A DNA stretch of 32,119 nt, taken from NCBI GenBank assembly GCA_022774705.1, contig JALFLM010000036.1, positions 1 through 32,119 of the forward strand, in the 5' to 3' direction. This document shows positions 14,993-24,579 of the stretch, piece by piece; positions within the stretch are counted from its first letter, which is position 1, and every line of letters begins with the position of its first letter. Position numbers and translations under genes: made by a program. Origin of the DNA: Lachnospiraceae bacterium. Its GTDB lineage: Bacteria; Bacillota; Clostridia; Lachnospirales; Lachnospiraceae. A model generated the notes under the pieces. That model was not told the origin of the DNA. It made no database searches and was given only the letters and a program-made list of their open reading frames with translations.

Positions 14993-16342
14993 ATGTTTCG
15001 ATGGATACGGGGGTGGGTGCATCTGTCGGTTGAGGGCAGCGGTCGGGAGCGTTTTCTGAATCTGTGCCGGAACCGGGGGATGGTTGTATGGAATATTATC
15101 TCCGGCGAATGCGGATACACCTGCTGCATGTATCGAAGTGATTATCTGGACTGCGGGGATCTGGTCCGGAAGGCAGGAGTAAAAGTGACCTGCATCAGGG
15201 AATACGGATTTCCCGGTTATCTGCTGCGTTACCGGAAGAGACAGGCTTTTTTTGCGGCTTTTTTTCTGTCTTTGTGGCTGATCTGGTTTGCTTCCCTTCA
15301 TCTGTGGGAGATACAGATTGAGAATAATTTATATTACACGGATGATCAGATCCTGAGTTGTCTGAAAGAATATGGAATTTTGAAGGGAATCAGAAAATCA
15401 AAGGTGGACTGCGAAGCCATCGAACAGGAACTGCGGGATACCTTTGAGCGGATATCCTGGTCGGCTGTCAGCGTGGAGGGGACAGTTCTGAAAGTCAATG
15501 TGGCGGAAAACTACGGGACTCTGGAAGCTGTTATGGCTGATACAAAACCGGGAGATCTGGTGGCGGAAACGGATGGCGTGGTGAAAACGCTGGTGGTGCG
15601 GAAAGGGATTGCGCAGGTGAAACCGGGGGATTCTGTGACCAGAGGGCAGGTTCTGATCTCCGGCAGTGTGCCGAGACATAACGATGCCCAGGAGGTGACC
15701 GGCTATGAATTTGTACATGCCGATGCGGACGTTCGCGTAGAGAGTACGATTTCCTATGAAGACAGCCTGAATCCGGATCAGACGGAAAAGATATATGTCA
15801 AAGGAAAGGGCTGTGTCTATCATATCGGCCTTGCGGGCAGGAATTTTTCTCTCTCCGGTCCTGTCAGGCTGTTTTGGAAGCTGACAGACCGGATTTCAGA
15901 GGCGGTGGGGGCCGTCGGAATCAGCGGCAAAGGAAAGATGTCCTCCGGCAGCAGTATGAATACCACAAGCAGTACAAATACAACAGAAAGCGGCACTGAT
16001 GAGATCGGAAGCGGTTTTCGTGAGGTGTTTTTGCCGGAACCGGGTATTTCCTTTCATTTTTATAAGGTGGAGCAGAAAGAATACCGCATCTGTCACAGGT
16101 GGCTTTCTGAAGAGGAGGCTTCCGTCCTTCTTCAGAAAAAAATCGATGAATTCCTGGAAAATATGCAAAAAAATCAGGATGTGGTAGTTGAAAATCAGGT
16201 CAGAATATATTATGATTCTGTTGTGTACCGTGCCAGTGGAAATATTGTATTTCTCAGTCCACAGGCAGGGTATCAGCCAATTGATTACAGTGCCCTGGAA
16301 ACAGAGGGGAATCAGACGGAACAGGAGAATTCCGAAGAGTAA
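14993..16342 (+). CDS. yqfD: Sporulation protein YqfD
   Basis: The 449-residue protein starts right at the yqfC stop, with AGGAGGG inside the end of yqfC. It has a soluble N-terminal part of about 80 residues, one membrane helix (about 82-104, FFAAFFLSLWLIWFASLHLW), and a large outer part with VSVEGTVLKVNVAEN and the ETDGVVKTLVVRKGIAQVKPGD segments typical of YqfD. YqfD is expressed in the mother cell during sporulation and acts at the forespore membrane. It is longer than usual by a Ser/Thr/Gly-rich insert near residues 312-343. Confidence 0.9.
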   Translation: MFRWIRGWVHLSVEGSGRERFLNLCRNRGMVVWNIISGECGYTCCMYRSDYLDCGDLVRKAGVKVTCIREYGFPGYLLRYRKRQAFFAAFFLSLWLIWFASLHLWEIQIENNLYYTDDQILSCLKEYGILKGIRKSKVDCEAIEQELRDTFERISWSAVSVEGTVLKVNVAENYGTLEAVMADTKPGDLVAETDGVVKTLVVRKGIAQVKPGDSVTRGQVLISGSVPRHNDAQEVTGYEFVHADADVRVESTISYEDSLNPDQTEKIYVKGKGCVYHIGLAGRNFSLSGPVRLFWKLTDRISEAVGAVGISGKGKMSSGSSMNTTSSTNTTESGTDEIGSGFREVFLPEPGISFHFYKVEQKEYRICHRWLSEEEASVLLQKKIDEFLENMQKNQDVVVENQVRIYYDSVVYRASGNIVFLSPQAGYQPIDYSALETEGNQTEQENSEE

Positions 16343-16395
16343 CAGATCAGCGGACCTTTCAGTCAGCAGGCACTGAAAAAGGAGTCTTTTATTTT

Positions 16396-17457
16396 ATGAG
16401 TTTAATTGAACAGTCGCTGGCAGTTCCTACAGAACATGAGAGGAATATCTGCGGGCAGTTTGATGCATATGTGAAAAAAATCGAACGGGCGCTCCGGGTG
16501 ACCGTGATTTCCAGAGATGGTTTTATGAAGATCATCGGGCCGGAAGAGATGGTGGGTAAGGCAGTCGGTGTATTTACCAGTCTGCTGGAGCTGTCAAAAC
16601 GGGGCAATACCATTACGGAACAGAATGTGGATTATACGTTAGCCCTGGTTTTTGAGGAGAAGCAGGATGCTGTTCTGGAGCTGGATGAGGATGTGCTTTG
16701 CCGGACTATCAACGGAAAGCCGGTGAAGCCCAAAACACTGGGACAGAAAAGCTACGTGGATGCCATTCAGAATCATATGATCACCTTCGGAATCGGTCCT
16801 GCAGGTACCGGCAAGACCTATCTGGCCATGGCTATGGCAGTTAAAGCCTTTAAAAACGGAGAGGTGAACCGGATCATCATGACACGGCCAGCCATTGAGG
16901 CCGGTGAAAAGCTGGGATTCCTTCCGGGTGATCTGCAGAGCAAGGTAGATCCCTATCTGAGACCTCTTTATGATGCTCTTTATCAGATGATGGGGCCGGA
17001 AACCACGGTCAGCAATATGGAAAAGGGACTGATCGAAGTGGCTCCGCTGGCGTATATGAGAGGCCGTACCCTTGATAATGCATTTATCATTCTTGATGAA
17101 TCTCAGAATACCACTTCAGCGCAGATGAAGATGTTCCTGACACGAATCGGTTTCGGTTCCAAAGTGGTTGTAACAGGCGATGCTACCCAGCGGGATCTGG
17201 CACCGGATATCACTTCCGGACTTGATACGGCCATGCGTGTGCTTCGGGATGTGGAAGGTATTGCCTTTACCCGGCTGGGAGCAAAGGATATTGTACGCCA
17301 CCCGCTGGTACAGAAGATCGTGGAAGCCTATGAGGTATACGAAGAGCAGGAGAATAAAAAGAACCGGGCAACAGGCCGCAGAGCGGCTGGAAGCACCGGT
17401 GCTCCTTCTGGCAGCCGCAGAGGAGAAAACAGAGGAAAACGTTCAGAACAGCAATAA
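16396..17457 (+). CDS. phoH: PhoH-family ATPase
   Basis: The 353-residue protein has a KH-like N-terminal part (about residues 1-110) and a P-loop ATPase domain with GPAGTGKT (K140), the Walker B-like FIILDESQNTT, and VVTGDATQRD. These match PhoH/PhoL proteins, cytosolic ATPases linked to RNA metabolism and ribosome maturation. It lies directly before ybeY, as in many bacteria, which supports a role in rRNA handling. The last ~35 residues are basic and low in complexity (RRAAGSTGAPSGSRRGENRG). Confidence 0.93.
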   Translation: MSLIEQSLAVPTEHERNICGQFDAYVKKIERALRVTVISRDGFMKIIGPEEMVGKAVGVFTSLLELSKRGNTITEQNVDYTLALVFEEKQDAVLELDEDVLCRTINGKPVKPKTLGQKSYVDAIQNHMITFGIGPAGTGKTYLAMAMAVKAFKNGEVNRIIMTRPAIEAGEKLGFLPGDLQSKVDPYLRPLYDALYQMMGPETTVSNMEKGLIEVAPLAYMRGRTLDNAFIILDESQNTTSAQMKMFLTRIGFGSKVVVTGDATQRDLAPDITSGLDTAMRVLRDVEGIAFTRLGAKDIVRHPLVQKIVEAYEVYEEQENKKNRATGRRAAGSTGAPSGSRRGENRGKRSEQQ

Positions 17458-17481
17458 TATTTTAGTACAGAGGAATACATT

Positions 17482-17985
17482 ATGACAATTGAGATTGAGA
17501 ATGAATACGGCAATCAGGATGCCCTGCCTTTTGACTGGGATGCCCTGCTAAGAAAAGTGGTGCTGGGGGCCATGGATTTTGAACCCTGTCCTTATGAGGC
17601 GGAGGTCAGTATTCTGCTGACAGACAATGAGGAAATCCACCGGATCAACCGGGAGTTCCGCGGAATCGACCGTCCGACGGATGTTCTTTCATTTCCCATG
17701 ATTCAATATGAAGAGCCGGGCGATTTTGATCATTGTGAAGATCCTGATCAGGACTGCTTTAATCCGGAGACCGGAGAGCTGGTGCTGGGAGATATTGTGA
17801 TTTCTGTTGATAAGGTGCTGGAACAGGCAGAAGCCTATGGCCATACCGCTGAGCGGGAGCTGGCTTTTCTGGCTGCCCACAGTATGTTCCATCTTTTCGG
17901 CTATGATCACATGGAGGAGGATGAACGCCGGGTGATGGAAGACAGACAGAAAGCACTGCTTGAACAGCTGGGAATTACGCGTTAA
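17482..17985 (+). CDS. ybeY: Endoribonuclease YbeY
   Basis: The 167-residue protein has the metal-binding motif HSMFHLFGYDH (H133, H137 and H143, as HxxxHxxxxxH) and the preceding REFRGIDRPTDVLSFP motif of YbeY/UPF0054. YbeY is a zinc-dependent single-strand RNase acting in 16S rRNA 3'-end processing and ribosome quality control. It follows phoH by 24 bases and is almost surely co-transcribed. Length is normal for the family. Confidence 0.95.
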   Translation: MTIEIENEYGNQDALPFDWDALLRKVVLGAMDFEPCPYEAEVSILLTDNEEIHRINREFRGIDRPTDVLSFPMIQYEEPGDFDHCEDPDQDCFNPETGELVLGDIVISVDKVLEQAEAYGHTAERELAFLAAHSMFHLFGYDHMEEDERRVMEDRQKALLEQLGITR

Positions 17986-18135
17986 TCTGAAAAAGTGATT
18001 GACGCTTCTGCTTTCAGGGTGTATTATCAGTAACTGGTTGCAAAAGAATAAAGTCAGTCCGGGGGACAGACTGTGAAGCCGGCAGATACCCTGCACATTT
18101 GCCGGATTGATATAATATGGAGGATGAGACTTTCT

Positions 18136-19812
18136 ATGGGAGAGAAACAAAGGCGTAAAAGAGAAGCCAATTTCCTGATTCAGGGAAGCATACTGGCAAT
18201 CGCTTCGGTTATTGTCCGGCTGATCGGTATTGTATACCGGATTCCGCTGACCAATATCCTGGGTGACGGAGGCAATGCGGCATATACCAATGCGTATGAA
18301 ATCTACTCTCTGATCTGGATGATTGCTTCTTTTGGGATTCCTACTGCTGTATCAAAAATGGTTGCAGAACGTATTGGCAATAAACAGGAGTGGAATTCCA
18401 ACCGGGTTTTTGTGGTTTCACTTTTATTTGCAACAGTGGTGGGTGCTGCAGCATTCGGTGTACTGTTTTTCGGAGCAGGTTTTTTCGCCCATGTTGTTTA
18501 TAAAAGAGCCGAAATTGAGTATGCGCTGATGGTTCTTGCGCCTACGGTCTGGATTTCTGCGTTTCTGGGAGCCTTCCGCGGGTTCTTTCAGGGATACGGA
18601 ACTATGGTTCCTACGGCGATTTCCCAGATTGTTGAACAGGTAATCAATGCGGTTATGAGCATTCTGGGTGCATGGATTCTGTGGAATATGGGACACCGTC
18701 TGGATCTGCTGCACAGTGATGATCTGTGGGCAGATGCTCTGGGTGCTGCCGGAGGTACTGTGGGTACGCTGTCAGGTGCTGTGGTCGGTCTGATTGTCTG
18801 TATCGTAATCTACCGTCTGTATTATTCACACAGCAGAGAGGAGCTTTCAGGGGAATCAAAAGTAAAGGAATCCTACAGGCAGCTTCTTTCCACGCTGGTG
18901 CTGATGATTCTTCCTATTACACTGAACTCCGCAATCTACAATATCAGCAGTGTACTGGATTCGGCAATTTTCAGTAATTTCGCAGATCTTTCAGGCATGT
19001 CGGGAAATGCTTATCAGATCAGCTGGAACGCATACTCGGGCAAATACCATCTGCTGACCCATGTGCCGCTGGCTTTTGCGACGGCGCTGTCGGCTTCTGC
19101 GGTGCCCAATCTTTCCCGGACGCTGAAAACCTCCACGCCGGCGCAGATTACGCAGAAGATCCGCACGGCAATCCGCTTTGCCATGCTGATTGCAATCCCT
19201 TCCTGCGTGGGACTGGCTGTGCTGAGCAATCCGATTCTGAAACTCCTCTTTTCAGGAACTCCGGAAAGCAACGATCTGGCTTCCAGACTGCTGATCATGG
19301 GTGGAATTACAGTTGTTCTGTATTCATTCTCAACCATTACCAACGGTGTGCTGCAGGGGATCGGACGTGTAAAGGAACCGGCTAAAAATGCAGCGGTTTC
19401 TCTTATCGCCCATCTGGTGATTCTGGTTCTCTGCCTGTGGCTGCTGCCTTTGGGCATTTACGGCGTTGTTGCTGCCGATATCATCTTCGGGCTGATGATG
19501 AATATCATGAACTACCGGTCTATTTACAGGGCAATCCGTTTTAAGCTGGAGATCAGATGTACCTTCCTGCTTCCGGCTGTCAGCTCCGTACTGATGGGTG
19601 CTGCGGCCTGGGGAACGTATAAGGGTCTGTATGCTCTGCTTAAGAGCAACAGTATTTCTGTTCTTATGGCCATCTGCGTGGCAGTGGCAGTTTATGCAGC
19701 GGCTCTGCTGCTGACAGGTGCGATTTCAGAATCGGATTTGAAATCCTTCCCAAAAGGAACACTGCTGGTTAGAATTGCAAAAAAACTGCATTTATTAAGG
19801 AAAGCAGCCTGA
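18136..19812 (+). CDS. Polysaccharide flippase of the SpoVB/MurJ-like MOP superfamily
   Basis: The start at 18136 (MGEKQRRKREANFLIQGSIL) follows GGAGG at 12 bases and places a basic tail before the first helix; earlier in-frame ATGs only add an unlikely extension. The 558-residue protein has about 14 membrane helices and the opening LIQGSILAIASVIVRLIGIVYRIPLT typical, in pieces, of SpoVB/YtgP proteins. Such proteins flip lipid-linked sugar units, for instance lipid II, across the membrane during cell wall or spore cortex synthesis. Which one this serves cannot be told from sequence; Clostridia carry several paralogs. Confidence 0.88.
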   Translation: MGEKQRRKREANFLIQGSILAIASVIVRLIGIVYRIPLTNILGDGGNAAYTNAYEIYSLIWMIASFGIPTAVSKMVAERIGNKQEWNSNRVFVVSLLFATVVGAAAFGVLFFGAGFFAHVVYKRAEIEYALMVLAPTVWISAFLGAFRGFFQGYGTMVPTAISQIVEQVINAVMSILGAWILWNMGHRLDLLHSDDLWADALGAAGGTVGTLSGAVVGLIVCIVIYRLYYSHSREELSGESKVKESYRQLLSTLVLMILPITLNSAIYNISSVLDSAIFSNFADLSGMSGNAYQISWNAYSGKYHLLTHVPLAFATALSASAVPNLSRTLKTSTPAQITQKIRTAIRFAMLIAIPSCVGLAVLSNPILKLLFSGTPESNDLASRLLIMGGITVVLYSFSTITNGVLQGIGRVKEPAKNAAVSLIAHLVILVLCLWLLPLGIYGVVAADIIFGLMMNIMNYRSIYRAIRFKLEIRCTFLLPAVSSVLMGAAAWGTYKGLYALLKSNSISVLMAICVAVAVYAAALLLTGAISESDLKSFPKGTLLVRIAKKLHLLRKAA

Positions 19813-19901
19813 ATCATTTCCATATGAAATCAGAACCGAAAACTGACAGTGAATAAAAATGAAGAATATGGCAGATACTATACGTAAAGGAGTGATTGTT
19901 T

Positions 19902-20309
19902 ATGAGATTACGTATCTGTATCTGCCTTTTCATTGTAATGTCGCTGATTACGGCAGGTTCTCTTTTCGGATATGTTTCTCTTCGGAAAGAGTATGCCGGT
20001 CTGATCAGGAAATATGAGGACAGTATCGATCGATCTGCAGCTGCTCTTCCGGATCAGGAGGAATCAGCCGGAAGCAGAGAGTCCGAAACAGAGGATAATC
20101 AGAAGGTTACCGGTTCGGATGCTTTTTATTATGTAACATTAAGTGATGAAGAAATAATTGCCTATACCGGAGATCACCGGCAGGTCTGCATGCGGACAAG
20201 GATCGATGAGGAAGAACTGGCAGCAGCCCTGATTCAGGAACTGAAACAGGGAATTTATCTGGAAAATCTGCCGGCTCTTTATGAATACCTGGAAAACTGC
20301 AGCAGCTGA
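19902..20309 (+). CDS. Membrane-anchored small protein, unknown function
   Basis: AAAGGAG lies 9 bases before the ATG at 19902. The 135-residue product has one N-terminal hydrophobic helix (about residues 4-25), a basic and coiled stretch (LRKEYAGLIRKYEDS), an acidic linker (about 48-68), and a compact end of about 65 residues, starting FYYVTLSDEEIIAYTGD, that should sit outside the membrane. The end faintly recalls the C-terminal domain of BofC-like sporulation proteins, but I would not assign it. A clear terminator follows. Confidence 0.65.
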   Translation: MRLRICICLFIVMSLITAGSLFGYVSLRKEYAGLIRKYEDSIDRSAAALPDQEESAGSRESETEDNQKVTGSDAFYYVTLSDEEIIAYTGDHRQVCMRTRIDEEELAAALIQELKQGIYLENLPALYEYLENCSS

Positions 20310-20316
20310 ATGAAAG

Positions 20317-20359
20317 GAATCCGCATCGGAAGTATCTGTGAGCGGATGCGGATTCTTTT
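20317..20359 (+). terminator. Intrinsic terminator
   Basis: GAATCCGCATC (20317-20327) pairs perfectly with GATGCGGATTC (20345-20355) over 11 bp, loop 17, followed by TTTTC. It ends the preceding transcript and sits 30 bases before the next start. Confidence 0.7.
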
Positions 20360-20388
20360 CAGATAACAGGATATACAGGAGAACAGAT

Positions 20389-21708
20389 GTGAAAAACCGG
20401 AAATTACATATTATTATTGTGGGGGCAGGTGCATCCGGGCTGATGGCGGCCATCAGCGCAGCACAGGCAGGTGCACATGTTACATTACTGGAGCAGAAGG
20501 AAAAAACCGGGAAAAAAATACTGGCCACCGGAAACGGGCATTGCAATTTTACTAATGACAGAATGTATGTATCATGCTATCATGGAAACGAATTTGCCAT
20601 GCATGTGATTAAACACTTCGATGTGAGTCAGACACTGGATTTTTTCCGGGAACTGGGGATTTTCCCCCATGAGCGGAATGGATACTACTATCCCATGTCG
20701 GAACAGGCTCAGGCGGTTGCTGATCTGCTTCGGGAAAAGGCAGAAAAACTGGGTGTGGAGATCCTGACAGAGCGGAAGGTTCTGTCAGTCACAGGCAGAG
20801 GGAAATCCGGTTTTCAGGTCATGGTTCGGACAGCGGTCAGAGAGTCCGCCGGAAAGAACGACGGGAAAAACGGTGAGAAAGACAGTAAGAAGGGCAGAGG
20901 AAAGGCCGGTAATGAAAAAAGCGGCAGTGTTAAAAACGGAAAAAAGAAGATTCTGCAGGAAGAGATTCATTATGAAAATCAGCAGGTATACGGTGACCGC
21001 GTGATTCTGGCATGCGGAGGCAGGGCTTACCCTGCTCTCGGATCGGATGGCAGCGGATATGAGCTGGCCCGTTCTCTGGGGCATCATATTGTAACTCCCC
21101 TGCCGGCGTTAACCGGGATCCGCTGTCAGGAATCCTGGTTCAGACAGCTGGCCGGCGTGCGGATTTCTGCCCGTGTGGCAATCCTGGCAGACGGAAAATG
21201 CCTGGCTTCCGATACCGGGGAACTGCAGCTCACCGATTACGGAATCTCGGGAATTCCTGTTTTTCAGGTGAGCCGTTACGCAGCCAGGGCACTGGAGGAA
21301 AGAAAAAAGGTTCAGGCGGAAATCACTTTTTTCCCGGAACTTGGTGATGGGGAGTTAATGGAATATCTGCGGACCCATGCACAGGAACAGTATACCGGTC
21401 TGTATCCGGCAAAACTGCTGGAGGTACTGAAGCAGCTTTCAAAGGATGGAAAACTGTTTCATCTGACCCGTCATCTGCTCTGCACCTGTCTGGAAATCAA
21501 CGGCTTTGACCGGGCTCAGGTCACCTGCGGAGGTGTGGAACTGACGGAAGTAAACGCAGACACACTGGAATCTCTGTTGTGTCCCGGCGTGTATCTGGCG
21601 GGGGAACTGCTGGATGTGGACGGAATCTGCGGCGGCTATAATCTTCAGTGGGCCTGGTCCAGCGGATGGCTGGCTGGAAAGTCGGCGGCAGATCATTTTC
21701 CATCGTAA
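20389..21708 (+). CDS. HI0933/BaiN-like FAD-dependent oxidoreductase
   Basis: Translation begins at GTG (20389) with AGGAG 7 bases upstream. The 439-residue protein opens with the Rossmann motif IIIVGAGASGLMAA and then TGKKILATGNGHCNFTND, and ends with ELLDVDGICGGYNLQWAWSSG; these are hallmarks of the HI0933 family that includes BaiN. The family binds FAD. Some members are proposed to reduce steroid double bonds, but most are uncharacterised, so no substrate is claimed. Residues about 150-187 form a Lys/Gly/Asn-rich insert in the middle of the protein. Confidence 0.88.
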   Translation: MKNRKLHIIIVGAGASGLMAAISAAQAGAHVTLLEQKEKTGKKILATGNGHCNFTNDRMYVSCYHGNEFAMHVIKHFDVSQTLDFFRELGIFPHERNGYYYPMSEQAQAVADLLREKAEKLGVEILTERKVLSVTGRGKSGFQVMVRTAVRESAGKNDGKNGEKDSKKGRGKAGNEKSGSVKNGKKKILQEEIHYENQQVYGDRVILACGGRAYPALGSDGSGYELARSLGHHIVTPLPALTGIRCQESWFRQLAGVRISARVAILADGKCLASDTGELQLTDYGISGIPVFQVSRYAARALEERKKVQAEITFFPELGDGELMEYLRTHAQEQYTGLYPAKLLEVLKQLSKDGKLFHLTRHLLCTCLEINGFDRAQVTCGGVELTEVNADTLESLLCPGVYLAGELLDVDGICGGYNLQWAWSSGWLAGKSAADHFPS

Positions 21709-21749
21709 CAGAAATATGAAAAATACAGAATGACGGACAGGTTGATGAT

Positions 21750-23363
21750 ATGATACAGATTTCTCAAATGAAGTGCAGGCCGGATCACCACCCGGAGGAA
21801 CCGGCGGCAAAGGCTTTGAAATTGCTGAAATTATCCCGGGATTCCGTGAAAAAGGTAAGTATATGGAAACGCTCCATTGACGCCCGGAAAAAGCCGGAGA
21901 TTTATTATGTTTATACCATGCTGGTGGATACCGGGATGAGCAGGGATAAGGAAGAAAAGCTGGTAAAAAAGCTGAAAAATAAAAATATTACGGTAGCCCA
22001 TCCGGTGGAATATCGTTTTCCGGAGCCGGGCAGTGTTCCTATGGAACACCGCCCTGTTGTAATCGGTATGGGCCCGGCGGGCATGTTCTGCGCCCTGCTG
22101 CTGGCCAGGGCCGGTTACCATCCTCTTGTTCTGGAGAGGGGGAAAGCTGTGGAGGAACGGGTTCGTACGGTAGAGACATTCTGGAAAACCGGTGAGCTGG
22201 ATCCCGACTGCAATGTACAGTTCGGAGAGGGAGGAGCCGGTACTTTTTCAGATGGCAAACTGAATACACTGGTGAAGGACCCGGCGGGCAGGGGCCGGAA
22301 GGTGCTGGAGCTGTTTGTGGAGGCCGGTGCACCGGAAGATATCCTGTATGTGAACAAACCTCATATAGGAACAGATGTTCTCCAGAATGTGGTGGCCCGG
22401 ATACGCCGTCAGATTCTGGAAGCCGGCGGAGAAATCCGTTTTCAGACGAAGGTAACCGGAATTCTCCATGAAAACGGGCAGGTGACCGGTGTAGAAACAG
22501 AGCAGGGCGTCATTCCTGCAAAACAGGTGGTACTGGCAATCGGACACAGCGCCCGGGATACATTTTCCATGCTGGCACAGCGGGGGATTCATATGGAGCC
22601 CAAGTCATTTGCCGTGGGCATGCGCATCGAGCATCCCCAGTCCATGGTCAACGAAAGCCAGTACGGAATAGAGCAGCCTGCTCATCTGCCCGCTGCAGAC
22701 TACAAGCTGACATACCGTTCTTCTAACGGACGTGGTGTATATTCCTTCTGTATGTGTCCCGGCGGGCAGGTGGTCAACAGCTCCTCGGAGCCGGGACGAC
22801 TTGTCGTCAATGGCATGAGCTACCGGGCACGGGACGGCCGCAACGCAAACAGTGCGCTGATTGTTACGGTGACACCGGAGGATTATCCCGGTGAAGGTGC
22901 TCTTTCCGGCGTGGAATTTCAGCGCCGGATCGAGGAGGCTGCCTGGAATACGGGACAGGGTCGGATTCCCGTGCAGCTTTTCGGTGATTTTCGTGATAAC
23001 CGTCCTTCCGATCATCTGGGAGAGGTGCAGCCGGATCATAAGGGTGAAAGTACGCTGACCAATCTGCGGAACATTCTTCCGGAAGCGCTGAATGAAGCTC
23101 TGATTGAAGGAATTGAAGCATTTGATCATAAAATCAGAGGATTTGCCAGAGAGGATGCCGTGTTGTCGGCGGTAGAGGCAAGAACTTCTTCACCGGTTAA
23201 AATTATGCGGGATGAGAAGATGATGAGCAATATCAAAGGACTTTATCCCTGCGGGGAGGGACCCGGGTATGCCGGAGGTATTATGTCTGCGGCCATGGAT
23301 GGATGCCGGGCAGCAGAAACCATTGCTGCTCAGTTTGCACCGTTTCCTGTTCTGGACAGGTAA
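21750..23363 (+). CDS. COG2509-type FAD-dependent dehydrogenase, uncharacterised
   Basis: The 537-residue protein has an N-terminal domain of about 95 residues, then an FAD Rossmann fold with PVVIGMGPAGMFCALLLARAG and VLERGKAVEERV. The motifs FGEGGAGTFSDGKLNT and LYPCGEGPGYAGGIMSAAMDG near the end are typical of the COG2509 family. These are cytosolic flavoproteins of unknown substrate, common in Clostridia. It follows the HI0933-like gene by 41 bases, so the two are likely one transcript. Confidence 0.88.
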   Translation: MIQISQMKCRPDHHPEEPAAKALKLLKLSRDSVKKVSIWKRSIDARKKPEIYYVYTMLVDTGMSRDKEEKLVKKLKNKNITVAHPVEYRFPEPGSVPMEHRPVVIGMGPAGMFCALLLARAGYHPLVLERGKAVEERVRTVETFWKTGELDPDCNVQFGEGGAGTFSDGKLNTLVKDPAGRGRKVLELFVEAGAPEDILYVNKPHIGTDVLQNVVARIRRQILEAGGEIRFQTKVTGILHENGQVTGVETEQGVIPAKQVVLAIGHSARDTFSMLAQRGIHMEPKSFAVGMRIEHPQSMVNESQYGIEQPAHLPAADYKLTYRSSNGRGVYSFCMCPGGQVVNSSSEPGRLVVNGMSYRARDGRNANSALIVTVTPEDYPGEGALSGVEFQRRIEEAAWNTGQGRIPVQLFGDFRDNRPSDHLGEVQPDHKGESTLTNLRNILPEALNEALIEGIEAFDHKIRGFAREDAVLSAVEARTSSPVKIMRDEKMMSNIKGLYPCGEGPGYAGGIMSAAMDGCRAAETIAAQFAPFPVLDR

Positions 23364-23398
23364 ATAAAAATAGATTATAATGAAGAAGGAACATTGAC

Positions 23399-24238
23399 AT
23401 GAATGCGAGAGAAAGACTGAAAGATAAAAAACGAATCGTAGTGAAGATCGGATCCTCTTCCCTGACCCATCAGGACAACGGTTCGCTGAATCTGCGCAAG
23501 ATCGAGGCACTGGTCCGTGTCCTCTGTGAACTGAAGAATCTGAATAAGGATGTGGTGCTGGTCAGCTCCGGTGCCATTGCTGCGGGCAGACAGGCTGCCG
23601 GCCGTCTGCCGAAACCTGACAGGATTTCACAGAAACAGGCGCTGGCAGCCATCGGACAGGCCCATCTGATGATGACCTATCAGCGTATTTTCAGTGAATA
23701 CAGTCATCTGACGGCTCAGATTCTTATGACAAAGGATACGCTGATCAATAAGGAAAGCTATACCAATGCCCGTAATACCTTTGAAGAACTGTTTCAGCTG
23801 GGCAGTATCCCCATTGTCAATGAAAATGACACGGTTGCCACTCATGAAATTGTGTTCGGAGACAATGACCGGCTGTCTGCTGTAGTGGCTGCACTGGTTC
23901 ATGCAGACCTGCTGATCCTGCTGTCGGATATTGACGGTATGTATACCGGTGATCCCAGAAAGGATCTGCAGGCGAAGCTGATTCCGGAAGTGGATCGCAT
24001 CGATGATGAACTTCTTTCCATGGCGGGCGGTGCCGGCAGCGATGTGGGGACCGGCGGTATGGCGGCCAAACTGGCGGCAGCGCAGATTGCTGCAGATTCC
24101 GGCGTGGATATGGTGATCGCCAACGCTGATGATGTGAAGAATATTTACCGGATCATTGACGGCGAATCCTGCGGAACCCTGTTCCATGCCCATAAAAACC
24201 CTTCTTTCCATTTAAGGGAATATATTGAAAAGTATTGA
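23399..24238 (+). CDS. proB: Glutamate 5-kinase
   Basis: The 279-residue protein is an amino-acid kinase with RIVVKIGSSSLT near residue 12, LVSSGAIAAGR, IVNENDTVATHE, and LLSDIDGMYTGDPR. It phosphorylates glutamate at the 5-carboxyl with ATP, the first step of proline synthesis. It lacks the C-terminal PUA domain of the longer E. coli type and is a short form. proA lies 0.9 kb downstream in the same direction. The ATG is preceded by GAAGGAA. Confidence 0.96.
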   Translation: MNARERLKDKKRIVVKIGSSSLTHQDNGSLNLRKIEALVRVLCELKNLNKDVVLVSSGAIAAGRQAAGRLPKPDRISQKQALAAIGQAHLMMTYQRIFSEYSHLTAQILMTKDTLINKESYTNARNTFEELFQLGSIPIVNENDTVATHEIVFGDNDRLSAVVAALVHADLLILLSDIDGMYTGDPRKDLQAKLIPEVDRIDDELLSMAGGAGSDVGTGGMAAKLAAAQIAADSGVDMVIANADDVKNIYRIIDGESCGTLFHAHKNPSFHLREYIEKY

Positions 24239-24322
24239 GCAGTTACCTGATTTTAAGAGGACACCGGAGAAGTTTTAAAGTGAAACCGGGAACACCGGAC
24301 GGCGGAAAGGCGGTACCATCCA

Positions 24323-24565
24323 ATGGATATGAAAGACATTGCACGAATCAATGAATTATATAAGAAGATGAAAGAAACTGGTCTGACTCCTGAAGAAAAG
24401 GAAGAACAGTCCAGATTGCGCGGCGAATACATCCAGGCCATGAGGAGAAACCTGCGGGGGCAGCTTGAGACCATTAAAATTCAGAATCCTGATGGCAGTA
24501 TGATCGATGTAAAGGCGCGCCATGATAAAAAATACGGCCGGGGAGGCAGAAAGCCTCAGGCCTGA
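24323..24565 (+). CDS. UPF0291/DUF896 family protein (YnzC-like)
   Basis: The 80-residue product reads MKDIARINELYKKMKETGLT followed by a PEEKEEQSRLRGEYI helix, the helical hairpin of the UPF0291 family, and has a basic tail. Related small Bacillus proteins (YnzC/YneA region) have no firm function. It sits between proB and the 5-formyl-THF cyclo-ligase gene, 14 bases before the latter. The ATG at 24329 is an equally possible start. Confidence 0.9.
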   Translation: MDMKDIARINELYKKMKETGLTPEEKEEQSRLRGEYIQAMRRNLRGQLETIKIQNPDGSMIDVKARHDKKYGRGGRKPQA

Positions 24566-24579
24566 GGAGGTATTCTATT

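Noticed and set aside
14606-15301. 231-codon reading frame opposite yqfC-yqfD
   Set aside because: It lies antisense to two well-supported genes, has no ribosome site and shows Pro/His/Arg-rich composition typical of shadow frames.
18108-18116. Extended -10 promoter TGATATAAT before the flippase gene
   Set aside because: The box is perfect but transcription would begin inside the ribosome site of the preferred start and there is no -35; it may act only if a later start codon is used.
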